DNA of 64,000 bases from the NCBI GenBank assembly GCA_004794785.1, contig SJOL01008870.1, positions 344,500-408,499 of the forward strand. Direction: 5' to 3'. A model generated the notes under the pieces. It searched no databases, was not told the DNA's origin, and worked only from the letters and a program-made list of their open reading frames with translations. Below are positions 1-13,356 of this stretch, piece by piece (the stretch's first letter is position 1; every line of letters begins with the position of its first letter). This DNA is from Opisthorchis felineus. Taxonomy: Eukaryota > Platyhelminthes > Trematoda > Opisthorchiida > Opisthorchiidae. Position numbers and translations under genes: made by a program.

Positions 1-80
1 CTGACATTTTATAGGTATGTCCTGAGGATGGTGTTGCTCTGGTGACGGAAAAAACCGTAACCAAGTTGACAAGTGACTGA

Positions 81-2940
81 GCCCGAAACATCTAGCCGAA
101 GAAACTCAATCAGAGCAAAGCGCGGTGTGACTTGCTTTCCTGGTTGTTTTCTTTGTAGTTGGGAATCAATTATAGCCGCAAAAGAATAGTCAGCTAATGA
201 TTGTGAGAAGACAAGCAGATCTTGGTTTAAACTCCTGTTTTTGTCTTGTTATAACAGTAGAAAAAATACATAATGTGTCCTTTTTCACTGCCAAGCTTTT
301 GTTTACAAAAAATCAATTGGACACACATCAAAGAAACTGGGAAACAATCGTATTCACCTGACCACCGTGTTTAATTTTATGCAAACCTGAATATAAACAG
401 TAGTTTGTATGTGACACCTGAAGAAACATGTAGCTGAACTAAACAGTGACAAACTTCCGTGGGTATTCTCGAAAACAGTGATTTCAGGGTTTGACTGTAC
501 ACAAAGAAATTAAACGGCAAAAGTTTTGCTCTAAGCATTGTAGATTTAAGATTCTGTTGGATATGTTTACCACTTAGTGTTGTATGGTGGTCTTGATATG
601 TGCTTCATGAAAAATCAGGTTTCTTAGAGTTATGCGTTTAGGTCAGTGTCGTTTGGTTACTTTGCCATTCAAACTTTACTAGCCGCTGATTTCATGTGCC
701 CAGTAGGAACTCTGATGCCTCGTCCTTGTCATCACAGTTCAATTAATTTTCAGTCCACCTTTCCAGTAACGGTTCAGCGAGCTCCAAAATGATCTCTTGC
801 GATTTTGCTCTCCCAGAACTTACTAATGTCAGCTAAATTAATCCACAGATCACACTGTGTTTTATCCAAGCAAGGTGATGTTCACCGTTTTGTCCTAGGT
901 ATTCAATGATTTGATGACTTGTATTGAGAATTTAGCTACAATAAAGCTCATGAGTGCCTTAAACTCCTTCCATCCAATAAGTGACTGAAAACCCCAAGTC
1001 AGATTTCTCCCAAGATTTTTCGAAAATTCCAACGCAACCCGTGCAATATCAGCCGAAAGTGCATGTAAAACTGTTGACAAGGAAGTCCAACACAGTTATC
1101 AGCTATCCATACATTAAAGATATTGGCAGCTCAGATGCTGCCTTGTGGCCGCGATATAGAAGTGATCAGCAAACGATTAAACAGTCTACTCATCTATAAA
1201 TCTCACCCGGTTTTGGGGCTATTAGGAAGAAATGACGCCTGGAATCTGTACACTGCTTAGAAAATTGGCTCATATTACGACGGTTTCTTCAATCCGGATG
1301 TGACATTTTATTCTACAAGTATTTACTTGTCGGACTGAACCTTTTCAGTGTATTTTAAGGTTTGACTAGCGGCATCACTAAACCGATCATGATAAATACG
1401 GGACAGTTTAACTCCTTAGGTTGTAAAAGTGTGAAATTCTCATAAGCTGGTATTCCGCTGCTTTATGATTGCACAACAAAACGACAACGCGGTAAGTACA
1501 GCGTTTCAATGATAACAAAACTAAGAATAGTTTCCTCTCTGGTTTAGAAATTTAACATGGTCGTGTTTCAGAGTGACTGTTTTATTCATGGGCCGTGAAA
1601 CATCTGTTGCTCAGCTGATTTGCCACCACACAAAATCACTGAAGACGGTACTAAGAAGCCGAATTTGAAAACCAGTTCGATAGACTCTATTCAGATTTTT
1701 CTAACCTCAGAAGCAACGCAAAACTCGTGACGTTTACGTTCCAGTGAAATTCGTCACTCTGCTTGATGATGCTTGAAACCCAAAATCATTACTGCACGAC
1801 TTCCGAATTTATATATAAGGGAAGTTTGATGTCACTTCGGATTGCACAAAAACGCACGCTATCCCAAATTTCCCTTCGTGCATTGCTTACTTGAAAACGC
1901 AGTTAAGAATATTCTTGGATTACCAGCATAGTATTCTCGGTATTTGTCAGACCCTACTTTCGTTTACTATGAATAAAATTGTTTTATCGAATGTTTTCGT
2001 TTTAAGAGAAATACACTCATTTGCATACCGATTTGGTTTTAACAAGAGACCCCGACCCCCTGAATCACAGCTGAATCTCCCGTTTATGATGTTCTCCAGC
2101 TGAATGTACTGCACCAGATCGTCTCATGTTTCCGTTGGCACTATATTTGAAATGTTTCATAAACCGAATTACTAAGAAATCCACCACAATAAAAGTTATC
2201 GCAGACCAGGTTGCTTGGACTGTGAAAACGTGTGAATTAAGTGTAAAACTATCATAGTGATAGGGCTTAGTGTGTCATTTGCGTTTGGGCACTGGAGGCT
2301 GTTTGGTAGAGGAATGCCAGTTTCCGTTTGAATTATGATAGTTATCCTTTGCAATGCGATGGGTATAACACAGTTAAGCTAGTTTGTAGGTGCTGCACAC
2401 GTTTCACAGTGGGAATGATTAGTTTATCCAAAAATTAAGTTTATCAAATCCAAAAACCCAAAAATCGTTTCGCCGCTGCTTCATCCTTAGTGAATTCACC
2501 AGCCGCGCACATCTATTGAAGCATTAGATGAGCCCTAGGCTTCAACTTTCCTGTTAGCAGTGGAAAATTGTTTCATCTGAGGTGTCCCTTCAACAGCACT
2601 GGGGGAAGTGGACTGCGTTAGTGAAGTATAGTGATGCTAAACACTGACTAGATGTGGGTTGGTCACACTTTTGATTAACCACTGTTGTCGAACGTTAAGC
2701 TATTACAGGACCAACCGTAATCTGTCATTTAGAATCACTCACATGATTTGTGTGACGTGCACTGATAACAGTTCCTAGAAAGCTTTACCTTCTCTAACAG
2801 AGTCCGATGACGGAGATCTATCTAATGTTATCTAGCGTCCTTCCTTCAATCGAGACGATTATCACGCGAAAATGTTTCTAAAAATCCAGCTGAAAATAGA
2901 CCTGTTTTTTCCTGCTCGATTGTGGTGTCGAGTTCCGTAA
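81..2940. other. stretch with no supported gene
   Basis: I see only short open frames without a splice pair I trust. A possible terminal exon at 15-80 (after cattttatag, reading CPEDGVALVTEKTVTKL to TGA) marks the left edge but is unsupported by anything else. The stretch is AT-rich. Confidence 0.5.
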
Positions 2941-3159
2941 CTTCTATGGCACCTCATTCGCAGATTTCGCATTCGCCACCAAAAAGTGTCATCGGACCAC
3001 AAACAGACCGTTGAATTTGGTCGCTTAACCTTGATTTGAACCGGTCCAGTCTGTCCATATCATCAGCAGGATTGACAGCAACACCAGATGAAAGTAAGAT
3101 GCACCACTGTCTCACAACCCTACCCCTGTAAACATGCTTCCAGTGACATCCTTCATTTC

Positions 3160-4420
3160 CTTCCGTCAAGTCGAATTCTGCTCACCGCTAGGTTTCCACC
3201 ACCGCAATTGAAGCACGTGAAACATTCCGCGTCTCGGCAGAGGGTAACTCGACATATGCAGCACATGGTTTAGCCGACATAACTTAAATTGCTGGATGAA
3301 TTCTGTTATTGATGTACCATGTGCTTCATCCAAACCCCGTCTCCTGATCACCCCATTTCGAATTCGTTCGTTCCAGCAGACTCTAGCTGTAGTTCTGGGG
3401 CATCAGTGGTCAAAGACCTGAAGATGTCTCAGATCCACAACCTAAAGTGGCGAAGTGTTTCAGTCATACAACAGTACAGCCCGTACTGTAGTCCGATACA
3501 CGCGTCCTTTGACACCAAGTGAGGCGGCTCTTTGAAGCCACAGGTAGCGTGAATTGGTAAAAGCAAATCTGACCTTTGAGATTTGCACGTTTATCACGTT
3601 TGTCACACTACCGTCAGAGCTAATGCAGCTTCCAAATTACGTATGGTGTTCCACAGCCACCAGTAAAACTCCTTGAATTTCCAGAGGAATGTTTGAAGAC
3701 TGCACGTCCTGAAGCATTACTTTGCACTTTGTGGGCGCAAAGCACATGCCGAAGGACTGGATGACCTTGGTCCGGTTTTCAAGTTACGCTTGCACCTCCT
3801 GGTTATTTCCAATAGAGTCTGCATGTTCCAGGTCGATAAGCTGCTCGCTCGGATAGATGTAAACACCGAGGTTTTGGTGGTCTTCTAGCATTCACCTCAC
3901 TGCTTCATCGACGAGGAAATTAAACAAAAATAGAGAGACTGAGCACAGTTCTCGGACACCACTACTTGTTGGAAAGCTTTTGAGTAGTTCTCATACACTC
4001 TCACCTGTCCACAAGTACGTGAATACAAATAGCTCATGATATTCACGAACCTCTTGGACATGCCCTGTTGTGCAAGCCTAATGAAAAGAAAGAATCGGTC
4101 AACAGACTCGAAGACAGTCATGAAATCAAAAATTTTTGGGCATCTATACCGTTGCCATACCGTTGCTATAATACTTTGCGGATAGTAGAGACACCTTCCT
4201 GGCCGGAGTCTTGCTTGTTGATACCGGATCCTTTCTTCACGCGCCTTCATAGGATTGCGTCAAATAAGCGACGCCAACAGCCTAGTCACAAGGGGGGGGT
4301 AAGCTAATTTCTCTGTAATTCTCCCACTCACGGGCAGCACCCTTTTTTGGAAATGGAAACCACTATCGACTCACTCCCAGTTGGTTGATACGTCCTTTTT
4401 CGTCCAGATAGAGATAAATA
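3160..4420 (-). pseudogene. RTE reverse transcriptase remnant (copy A)
   Basis: The minus strand reads into the RT with LVTRLLASLI at about 4280, then REERIRYQQARLRPGR at about 4210-4250 and VFESVDRFFLFIRLAQQG. That last stretch is the position of the FDSVDR block, which carries the first catalytic aspartate region. The segment ends around 3897. The YADD box should lie near 3814-3834, but there the sequence reads LEHADSIG, so the catalytic aspartate pair is lost. Downstream are [33 protein letters not shown] and, at about 3230-3330, a RWLGHVLRM-like tail (KLCRLNHVLHMSS). Several in-frame stops interrupt it. Confidence 0.88.
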
Positions 4421-4859
4421 TGGGGCTTAACCTAACAATTCAGGGGCTCTTCTATTTTAGGATCAATTTAATTGATGTTTGTCTCGCTCACCTGAGGCCT
4501 GTTTTGGCCTATTGTGCGTGTCAGCTTCAACAGTTTAAGCACATTCCCAGAATTTCCCGCCTCCTCCATCTCCTCAGCTTTCTGCATCCACTAAGCTTTT
4601 CGATTCGCATGGATGCTCTTTTTCACCTGATTTCTGACGGTTCGTCTAGCAGTATTGTACTCTTGACCATGAGAACTGTGTGCCCGATCGAGCTTTCAGC
4701 ACTTACAGAAATTGCTCAAGATCCAGCGCCTAGGTCTAATTAGTTGAACCTTTCCACGCTCGGAAAGCCCATCATCTTTCAGAGCTGCAGCCGGTACTTT
4801 TCAGTAAGAGTCAAAATCATATGTCTTGTCCAAAATGGACTTTAGTAGGTATTTAGTCT

Positions 4860-5690
4860 AAGGGTCTTAGGACTTCTCAATGACCAGGCGAGGTGTGAGC
4901 ATCTTGCGCACCGCTGATAAACGCAACGAAAAGGAACAATGTACAAGTGCGTGATCTGAATCCACACAGTTGCTGCAGAACAAGCGACAGTCAGCAACTG
5001 ACCCATACAACCACTGACTCACAACCAATGACAGTGTGTTGTATCTGGGTTGGAGATAGGTTTGCATGCGAGGGGCACCATACTGCTCGATGTTGCACTG
5101 TTGTTACGGTAGTTAGTACATCAGAGAAAGTCTTTGGTCAGCATATAACTGTATAAGGCGTTCGCCGTTTTCCGGGCATCTTGATTCTAGTCCAAGACCC
5201 ACCCAAATGAGCCTTAGCCGTGATAAGTCTACGTGCCCGCGCATGCTTATATATCCGAGCTATTAGGCCAACGCAACAAGGCGTTCAAAACATCGTGAAA
5301 GCTGTCTTTGAGAGTATCAGAGCTATATTCTTTTGGGGCCTACGCTGGTGCGATAAAGGGGCAATGATTATCAATATGTCTATGGAATACTCCCACAGAT
5401 GTTGCCAAACGAACAACACAGAGGCGATTATCAGCTGGCAATCATTCAACCATAGGCCCTTCAGCCCGGTGGCTTAGAACAGTGCGAAGTCCACCAGAAC
5501 CAGCAGCTGGGGTTTCTGGAACACGAGCGATGAGCATCCAGAGGCTAGCGGAAACTGACGGAGAGGTCAGTTCAACAACCGCACTTAGTTTTTGAATCCT
5601 AGTTTCAGGCAGACAGCACACTTTAATAGAAAGCCAGTTCGGCGTACATGAAAAGTAATCTGTTGTCTGACTCGTTTCAGAGTGCAAACA
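4860..5690 (-). pseudogene. RTE endonuclease domain remnant (copy A)
   Basis: In an active element this domain nicks the target DNA to prime reverse transcription. Two pieces are readable on the minus strand. The piece at about 5442-5687 holds the CCLPETRIQ block, equivalent to the catalytic glutamate motif ETR/ETK near the start of the fold. The piece at about 4867-5067 holds VDSDHALV, equivalent to the SDH motif that closes the domain. They lie in different frames, and the region between them (about 5070-5440) is poorly conserved, so no continuous protein remains. Confidence 0.8.
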
Positions 5691-5700
5691 TTAAGTACTA

Positions 5701-8660
5701 CCAGCTGAATGGAGTGTCGGGATTTAAAGAGCAACTTCAATGTATCTGTCCTCGCTGCTACCTAGTTAACCCTGGATATGCAGGTAACGTCAATGGGAGA
5801 TGAATGGATCCCTCGTTCCTATGCCATCAACGGACTGAGAAAGTGAAGATGAGGGAACATTTGGGAGACAGAGAAGAGTGGCTTCAACAGTGGCCTACTT
5901 TAGCTTACTCGCCCTGTTGTATGCAGGTAGTAAGGCGACCCCGATGGTGGCATCACCTGATGGCTGACGTGAAGTGAGGCTATTTGCAAATGCGCAATCA
6001 TGGCTGTATAAGGGATGGGATAATGCCGGGTAGTCCAGACCTAGGTAGAAGGACAATTAGGGTCCTCGGCATTTGGCTCAAAGACCTAACCGCAAGATAG
6101 CGGTGGTTGGCGTTAAACCATTAGAGCAGCCAAGATTTTTGAGGAGCAAGTCGCCACACATGTTCCAGCCCCTACCGAGAGGACCAGAAGACTGTGTTAT
6201 TCAGGCCTTAGTACTACAGGCCCTGTGAGTGTCACACCTACATTCTCCAGTATAACGCAGTGGTTTATAGAGGTGCACAAGTTGTCAGAAAGCGGTAAGC
6301 TCCAGTCTCTCCGTGACGGAGTCTGTGAGTAGGTAAACCTTATTGTAGAACTTTTGTTTTAATTCGGCAAGTAGTAAGACTTGACAGATAGACTGCGTTA
6401 GTGAATTCTCCAGTTTCGCTGATTAGATTACCTACTGAAAATCAAAGTTTTTGTTCATGACGCTAAGCCGCTCCTGTTGGTCAAGTCATATGGAATAAAT
6501 TGGTGGTCTAGGGACATAATAGGTCGACGGTGATGACCGGCTGCCACATTTGGGTCGACGACGAAGCAAATCTCGAATTTTTCAAATAAGAACCGGTATA
6601 GGTGTTTATTTTTTATAACTGGGTACAACATTCTCAAGCCAGCTCATATCTTTGAAAGTGTGGTTCAAAATGTATAACTGAAGATAGCCAAGACCTAGAA
6701 TTGGACAATGCGACGCCAACACTTGCTGGGTTACGATCAATTTCATCAAGGATATGGCATGAATAGAAGGCACTATTAATCTGATTTAGTTTCAGGGGAC
6801 TCAGACCAACCTTTGAGCTCAACATTACTGAAAAGGAGGCTCCATGTTAGGCCTAGTCTTTGTCTGCTGTCACCTGTCGAATTCGGAGCATCCGTCCACC
6901 AAATAGTAAGAATTCAAGCTGTATCATGTTGGGGTTCCAAAATCAAGCTACGGATTGTTGGCGTGTCATATTCTTGTGCACCTCATCTCTTGAATACACA
7001 TTAGCGATATACTAATCATGTGATTTTCTGACTAATCTGTATTGTGAGTCATTCACTCAAGGGTATACTGGTGTGGCTTGAGCGTGTTGAGTAGGGTGAT
7101 GTAAAAAACGCGTTCCCTCCCTACCAGTCATTCTTCAGGTACCTAAGAGGTGTTTGGTGCTTCTCGGCAATGCAGCTCAGGTTCAACTCACCTGCAGTCA
7201 GCAGACGTTCAGGTGATATGAACTGTGTCAATGAATGATGAGTACAACCACACCTAGTCTAGGTGAGACTTACTAAAATATCTGATGAATTACGTGCGAC
7301 CAAATGGTACATTATTTGACTAGTAAGCGGTAGGCCGCAAACTCGAATCCTTCTAGGGCTTCTTTGGGGCACACTAATTTTTCTCACGTGGAATAAAAAA
7401 CTGCACGCTGCACCTCAGCCTTTCAGTCTTGGCTGAATTCTTACGCAGGACGAAGCCCTCACTGAATTTTTATCACTTCGCAACCAACAAACTAGAAAAG
7501 GTTGTCTAGAAGTAGAGACAAAATTCCCCATAAAACACCTAGAATGACTCAAAGACAAAGTCTATAAGCCAAGTCTGTAATCGCTTGTTGCTGTTGCAGG
7601 GTAATTCGTGACCTTCATGAAAGGCATAAATCGTAGGAAATTTGGCTTTACTTCTTTACAGAAGCATTCAGTCTGTCACGAGGCTGTTTTTTAGGCCTGA
7701 TGTAACAGCCGAAGTGGGCTTCTATCTGATCGCGTTTCTGACACTCACCTTTGAAAAAGACAGGCAAATATAAATCTTTCGTTTTTGGCAACTGAAATGA
7801 GGGGCTCACCTCCATTACGATGTACAACATTTTTCAAGTCTGCGGCTGAAGACAGTGGAGGTGTTGATATATTGTTGCTAACCTGCCAGTTCTAATGAAA
7901 CCGTACTAATGGTAAGAACTTGACCTTTACGTTTCCTTTTTTATCAGAGCGAGTAAGTTGTAAAAATCAGTCGATAGCTGGACGGCGTAACAAACACAAG
8001 ACTGGGGATGATTATTCCTACACAAGGTGCGTACCTGTAGTGACTTTACAGGTTCAACATGTACATGTACGAGTTCAACATTAGTATACGCTGAAAGTGC
8101 TAGTGGACTGGTGCGAACTGATTACCGCGGTTAGGAATTTCTGGACGTTTATCATCAACACATGCATTCAGCGAGTCGGTCACATCATCTCTGGCAATTC
8201 GTGGTCAAATTGCTTACTAGATCATCTTTATTGCATATGTTCCTCAGATCACTTTCATTTCACGCTCATTAGAATGAATGATTTTAATGCTGACCTAGAT
8301 GAAGGTGTTCCCTCCTAATTCAAGTTACTTTGGGGAACACTCAATGTATATCACTGTAGCAACGTGAATCTACAATGTATGTTGTATGTGATTCGATAGC
8401 ACTATAGGGGTAAACAACTGACAGACTCCGAACTCAAGTGTCAGCAAGCGTTCACCTCCACATCTGCAGTGTTCTGTAAACATAGCGTTGTCATTAAACA
8501 GTGACGATTACCGGATTCGTGTTACAGCAGATTATAGAGGTCAAGAATGGAATGCAGCCTTTTTTCACGTCTCCAACTTTGCCTATATATCGAACTATCC
8601 CGGATTAACTCCTACAAGATTGTCAATCAGCTCTAAGTGTATTAACCTACACATTCTTTC
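5701..8660. other. stretch with no supported gene; possible 5' flank of RTE copy A
   Basis: The part from 5.7 to about 6.4 kb is richer in GC and direct short repeats than the rest and may be the untranslated 5' region of copy A, but I recognise no motif. The remainder is AT-rich with short frames only. Confidence 0.4.
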
Positions 8661-8662
8661 AG

Positions 8663-8754
8663 CTGGTGCACTTTCACAACCGTTATCTAGGTTTTACTGT
8701 GGCCCTTCTGAAAAAGCAGCAGTGATAGGTCTTACTCAAAACATTTCTGGACGA
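8663..8754 (+). CDS. low-confidence candidate exon
   Basis: The acceptor taacctacacattctttcag is strong and the donor GGACGA then gtacat is moderate. Only one frame is open, reading GALSQPLSRFYCGPSEKAAV and then IGLTQNISGR, phase 1 to 0. It is part of a 101-codon open frame (8488-8793), a length expected by chance a few times in this window. It could belong upstream of the gene at 13.2-14.3 kb. Confidence 0.22.
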
Positions 8755-8799
8755 GTACATGCTCTCCCAAATAGACATTATCCAAAAACATGAATTATA

Positions 8800-11700
8800 C
8801 TATTGACAAGTAATTTTCGGAGTCTGTGCCAGATTTTAAAGCTGTTCAATAAGGATAGAAGCACTTTCTAAATAATTGGCTCTTAGCTCTGATTGGAGTA
8901 TTATCATACTGCATCGCGTTATGAGAGTTTCCCAGAAAAATTACGAGCAGTAATAGACTGAGTGTAGGGAGAGACAAGTAGCACGAGAAGCGCTGAAAAA
9001 TGAGCTGAGTTTGAGGTTTTTTTCCAAAAATTAAGGCCACTGTTTTGAACCTGTTTTCAAAAAGCTATAAGATAGAAACTGTCTGGCGACCTGAATTTCA
9101 TTACTTCCGTGAAGTCTGTGTTTTGTTCACCTGTCATTAACACAAGTGGCACTGAGCACACGTGTCAGGTGCACAACATACACCCCAGTACTGTAGAATG
9201 TGACGGTCGGGGTTGCAGCACAAATTTCGAAAAGCCGTTCAGTGGGTTTTTGAAGAAAACAGGATTCCCAGTGACTCATGCACCGGTGCTGTGAATGACA
9301 CCATATATTGAGAGAAATTCTAATTTGTAGGGAATGTGACCTTTAAGGCATATCCTGGGATGCCCATTGCCCGGTAGTTCGTTCCACTGGAGAATATTTT
9401 ATTGTGAGGGAACAACACATTTAAGGATGTCCAAGATTGTTCTGTTTATGGGAATTTTCACATTGTGAAGGCGTAAGTGTGAAAATGAGCGTAACAAAGA
9501 GAATCGTCGTACATTATGTTGCACATCAAAGGACTTCAGGAGAAAAAGTTGACATATTTAAATGCAAAACCCAATAAGACAAATTTTGGTAATATTTTCT
9601 TATCATGTTTGTTAAAATAACCCCCTTTTAGCACATATTCTAAGTACACGATGAGCCTAAAGCTCTCGGAAGAGAAGCAGAGCATGTTATAAAACGAGAG
9701 TTCATCTTTCAAGGTATTTTTTGTAAAAGATGTCTCTCAGAATTCTAAATGGAAATAATCAATCAACGGAAGCACTACTGTCCGGGCAAAATCACCTCCC
9801 CCCACAACAACAACAACCGACAACCCTATAAATCTTACTGACGGTTTTGTCCCCAGATTTCCATCCTATACGTAGCTACCAAAATGAACGCCAGGATATG
9901 AGTTCCCCCTAGTCCAAAATGTTAATGGCTTTGTTCTGGCGGGCTGGCCCGTATTTTGATGATAGTATGGGAGGGTTTTGAAATTCCCATTGGATTTTTT
10001 TTGCTGTAAGTGCCGAAAAGCATCGTACGGTTACCTCATTTTTTGATGAGAATCATTAGCACTGAGCCATTGTGAATCTATCTTTTTCCTGACCGGAAGT
10101 TGAAGATTGTACCGTCTTATCCTGCGTGGTAGAACGGTAATCAGACGGGTGGCTGACTGACGTGATTAACTTGTACTCGGACAGGATATAGCACTGCTCA
10201 CCCTTCTGTCAAATGTTACTTGCTAACTGATTCCTCGAGTAAAAACTTCTCAGACAGAAGATTCATCCAAACCGAGCGATGTTTGCCTACCTGAATACAC
10301 CAATTACAAGTTGATGATATCTCATGAGGATACACCGAAATTTCAGTCCTCATTTCATGAACTGATCTGTACTGCTTGATCAGTAATAGCATAAAATTCA
10401 TGACCAAATTAGTTGACCAAACTTTTTTCGAGCAAAATGTTTCAAACTTCAAGATATTTGGACCTTTACAGACGGCCGAAGATGCTGATTCTCCGAGGCC
10501 TAGGTAGCCTAATGCTGAAATTCGACTGTTTGTCGACATCTTGCCCAAAGTCACCATTCTACGCAAAACGCGAACATCACAATCGACGGAAGCCCTTTAC
10601 CTTCCAGAAAGTTCTTTTTAAACTTTTGAGAAACTATGGGCTCAAAAACCGGGCGAAATGAGCGCTTTCGATTTTTGAACATCTCCGAGGAAAAGAAGGA
10701 CGAAAACAAACATCACTTGTCAGTAAGATATAACTCGTTTATTTTGTCAGTCATGATTGGTTAGTCAGCACTAGCCACATCCGGCCTCTGTAGTTTTCAT
10801 TCGCTTCCCTTAGGCTTGAAACTTATCCGGTCCTCTTGAGGGCCATAAACGTTTGGGATATTAATCAGCGGAGTAATTTATCCGACGACATGGAACTGTT
10901 GCGTAGTCATTCACGGTGGAATTCGACATTATTTTCTCATTTGACCTCTCTGTTACCATAAGAGGCATTCGTGAGCACTGAAAGTACCTTGACAGACATT
11001 CACAAACCGACCAAACTGTGCCATGTTCCGAGACATTCTATCCTCTTTTCGTGTGTAGGCTGTGGAATGAACACAACCAACGAAACTAAGTTGCATCAAG
11101 AAGGGTACGGAAAGCTGTTGAATACAGTCCGAGCTAAAGACCTTAATAAACACATACCTTATTTTTCAGCACTACATTACAGCGTCTTTGTATGTTTCTC
11201 ACTAAATCATCCGGATATTTTACCTCAAGTTGTTACCACTGATTTGAATGTTGCAGTTTTGGAACTCTCTGAGTCTTTTGGGATGCGCACTACCGATGCA
11301 TCCCAACAAGGATGAAACAGCTGTACACTGATCCTCGTCTTTTCAGCTTAGATTGGCTTCATTGAAAGGATGAAACCTGTATTGAAAACACGAAGAGGCC
11401 TGTTGCGAGACGTCAACCAGCATAAATGACGTGGTATCATAATGAGTGTTGGCGAGGACATGGCATAACTCGCCAGTTCCCATAAGTTTGGGCAGAACTC
11501 TACACTACCCTGGATATACTTCTTTAACAGCTTTTTCACACACATTACACATTACCTCGTCCTTAGTTGGAAACGGATAATCAGGCGGTTAAACAATACT
11601 CAAATGGGTTTTGGAAAGCTTGCCTTCGAAGGTCGAGGTGCGCTGTCCCTCAATGATCATCAAGCTTGTGCAAACAACACTTCACCAGGTTGCCCCCCCA

Positions 11701-13240
11701 GGTATCATATCTTCCCAAGATCAAGAACCGAACTTACACTCTTCAGACTATCTTAAAATTTGTCATAATAGTAGAACTTTGGCCATTCTAGGGACAGATC
11801 CTTTCTCCGGTTGGCGGCATGCAAGTTGTTCTAGGATGCAGCTATCGACTATTCATCTTCCGTATCCGTCTTTTCATCAAGGAACAGTCCATCCTGTTGA
11901 TCCTGCCTCGTAATTACACGTTTGGGGATTTGATCTGACCTTTGCCTGTAAACTACCCAGTGGACGGCATTATAAGCAAATTTTGTTGAACACCTTAAAA
12001 TTATGTCAGCATAGATTTCACGTTATGTTACTACATGATAGTGAATACGCTATAGCAGCTGCCTATAGTGCAAGCACATGATGGAGTTGTTTTAAACTGG
12101 TTTATAAAGCCGACCGAAAGCAGCGCTCGCTTTTGCAATCCGAAAATGTAATTTGGTATTGACCATCAAGTCTGTGGACTAGATGCTGCGGAGGTGGCAG
12201 ACATCTTCACGGAATACTGTTCCACAACCATTGTTTTGAAATCAGGGCGTCGACTGTTGCAATTTCCAGACACCTGATGAAATTAACAGTTTTTACGTGA
12301 TATTATTGTCTTTTGAAGACAAACCTATTTGGCAAATGAGTGAGAGATTTTCAGGAATTCCGTAAAGGCAATGTATAACAGTTGGCTTAGTTTCCTGCAT
12401 TTTTCTTACAGTTGACGCGCTGTAATAAAAGGGTCAGTTGTGCCACATCTGCTTTGGAATTCACAGCGTTATTTAGTGTAGCAAGTCCATGGGCAAAATG
12501 AGTGTCAGATTTTGCCTGCCGTTTGAAGAGCACTGACTTTTTGGTATTTTTGGTTCATATTTCTCCGGTTTTTCTTCCCGTTGAACAGTGATATGACTAA
12601 GATATCCTTGAGCTATTTCAAGGTGTTCAGCTCCGCAGATTATGAAATTCAATGGAAAACTTCTAACAGTGTTCTACCTAATAGAGTAATTTGAATTGTA
12701 TTCATTCTTTCCCGGCTGTCTTCCGTTTTACACTTTAGTTGGCGTGTTTTTTAATGTCCATCTTTGAAGGTGGGTTGAGAAGGTTCCCTTTTACACAGGT
12801 TTGTAGTAACTGTGCAAGATATTTCAAAACTGTGTTGGACAGGATGTTAAGTAAAACCGGGAAGTGTGCCCTCCAAACAGCTAGCCTATCTTCAAATGTA
12901 TTACCCGTTAGGCCAATCCAGGTGTTCTGAATTTTCTGAAGTTACAGAATCTTTGGCCCGGAGTTTCGTTAGTCACTTCAAAGAACCACTTATGACGTGG
13001 TTGATTTGCATAAGATTGGACACTGCAGCACCAGTCATTCTTCAAACAGCGCAGACAATCCAAACGTTTTATCCTTGCATTGCAAACACAATTTCTAGCA
13101 AATGCAGTTGACTCGATCTGGAGCACCATTACAAACTAGACCGCGGTCTATATCAGGAAGCACTTGAACGCATAGTATTTCTGAACACAAGTCCTTTTGA
13201 TTCGAGTGTTTTGCATCGCACCGAGTCTGAAATGAACTTT
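8800..13240. other. stretch with weak exon candidates only, plus one SINE fragment
   Basis: An A-box-like tggtagaacgg occurs at 10127-10137 without a B box. Frames at about 9410-9470 (donor GGC then gtaagt) and 12951-13110 (after ttctgaagttacag) could be exons of the gene ending at 14303, but neither has both good boundaries and matching phase. Confidence 0.4.
11305..11395 (+). mobile_element. SINE 3' fragment
   Basis: It reads ggatgaaacagctgtacact, then cgtcttttcagcttagattg, gcttcattgaaagg and attgaaaac. This lines up with 41060-41140 (ggacgcagcatgcg, tctttcagcatagattgact). The tRNA-like head is not recognisable upstream. Confidence 0.5.
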
Positions 13241-13248
13241 CGTTTTAG

Positions 13249-13356
13249 TCCACTGTTCCTCTTATGGTTGTGGCACCACTGTACCAGACAATTTGTTTGT
13301 GGGAATCTCTTGAGACTAATGTAGCACTTGCTTGGCATTGGTTGTCAATAACCTCT
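13249..13356 (+). CDS. candidate internal exon, upstream of the 57-nt intron pair
   Basis: The acceptor aactttcgttttag is strong. The frame STVPLMVVAPLYQ onward stays open for 44 codons. I end it at TCT before gtgaaa to keep phase 0 with the next exon. If that donor is not used, the frame runs to a TAA at about 13381. The opposite strand is also open here, so the strand is not certain. Confidence 0.3.

Larger units (their letters stand above)
2950..5700 (-). mobile_element. RTE-type non-LTR retrotransposon, decayed copy A (near full length)
   Basis: Reading the minus strand from 5.7 kb down, the expected order of an RTE polyprotein appears: apurinic-type endonuclease start (CCLPETRIQ), endonuclease end (VDSDHALVHCSFSLRLS), linker (QKAEEMEEAGNSGN), RT entry (VTRLLASLI, then REERIRYQQARLRPGR), palm region, and the C-terminal KVMLQDVQSSN and [13 protein letters not shown] blocks. 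The frame shifts and stops repeatedly, so the copy is dead. The ends are approximate; I saw no clear target-site duplication or 3' tail. The motif set is typical of digenean RTE elements from memory; a Repbase or Dfam search would name the family. It is the same subfamily as the copy at 61.0-62.2 kb. Confidence 0.88.

Noticed and set aside
15..80. Possible terminal exon at the left edge (CPEDGVALVTEKTVTKL to TGA)
   Set aside because: It is too short and lacks upstream context and a clear poly(A) signal.
4381..4743. A 120-codon plus-strand frame
   Set aside because: It is the antisense of the RTE copy A linker region (minus strand KAEEMEEAGNSGN), so it is not a gene.
10971..11315. A 114-codon plus-strand open frame with a good acceptor (ttatttttcag) inside it
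   Set aside because: Frames this long are expected several times by chance at this base composition. The 3' end runs into a SINE fragment, and it does not join neighbours in phase.
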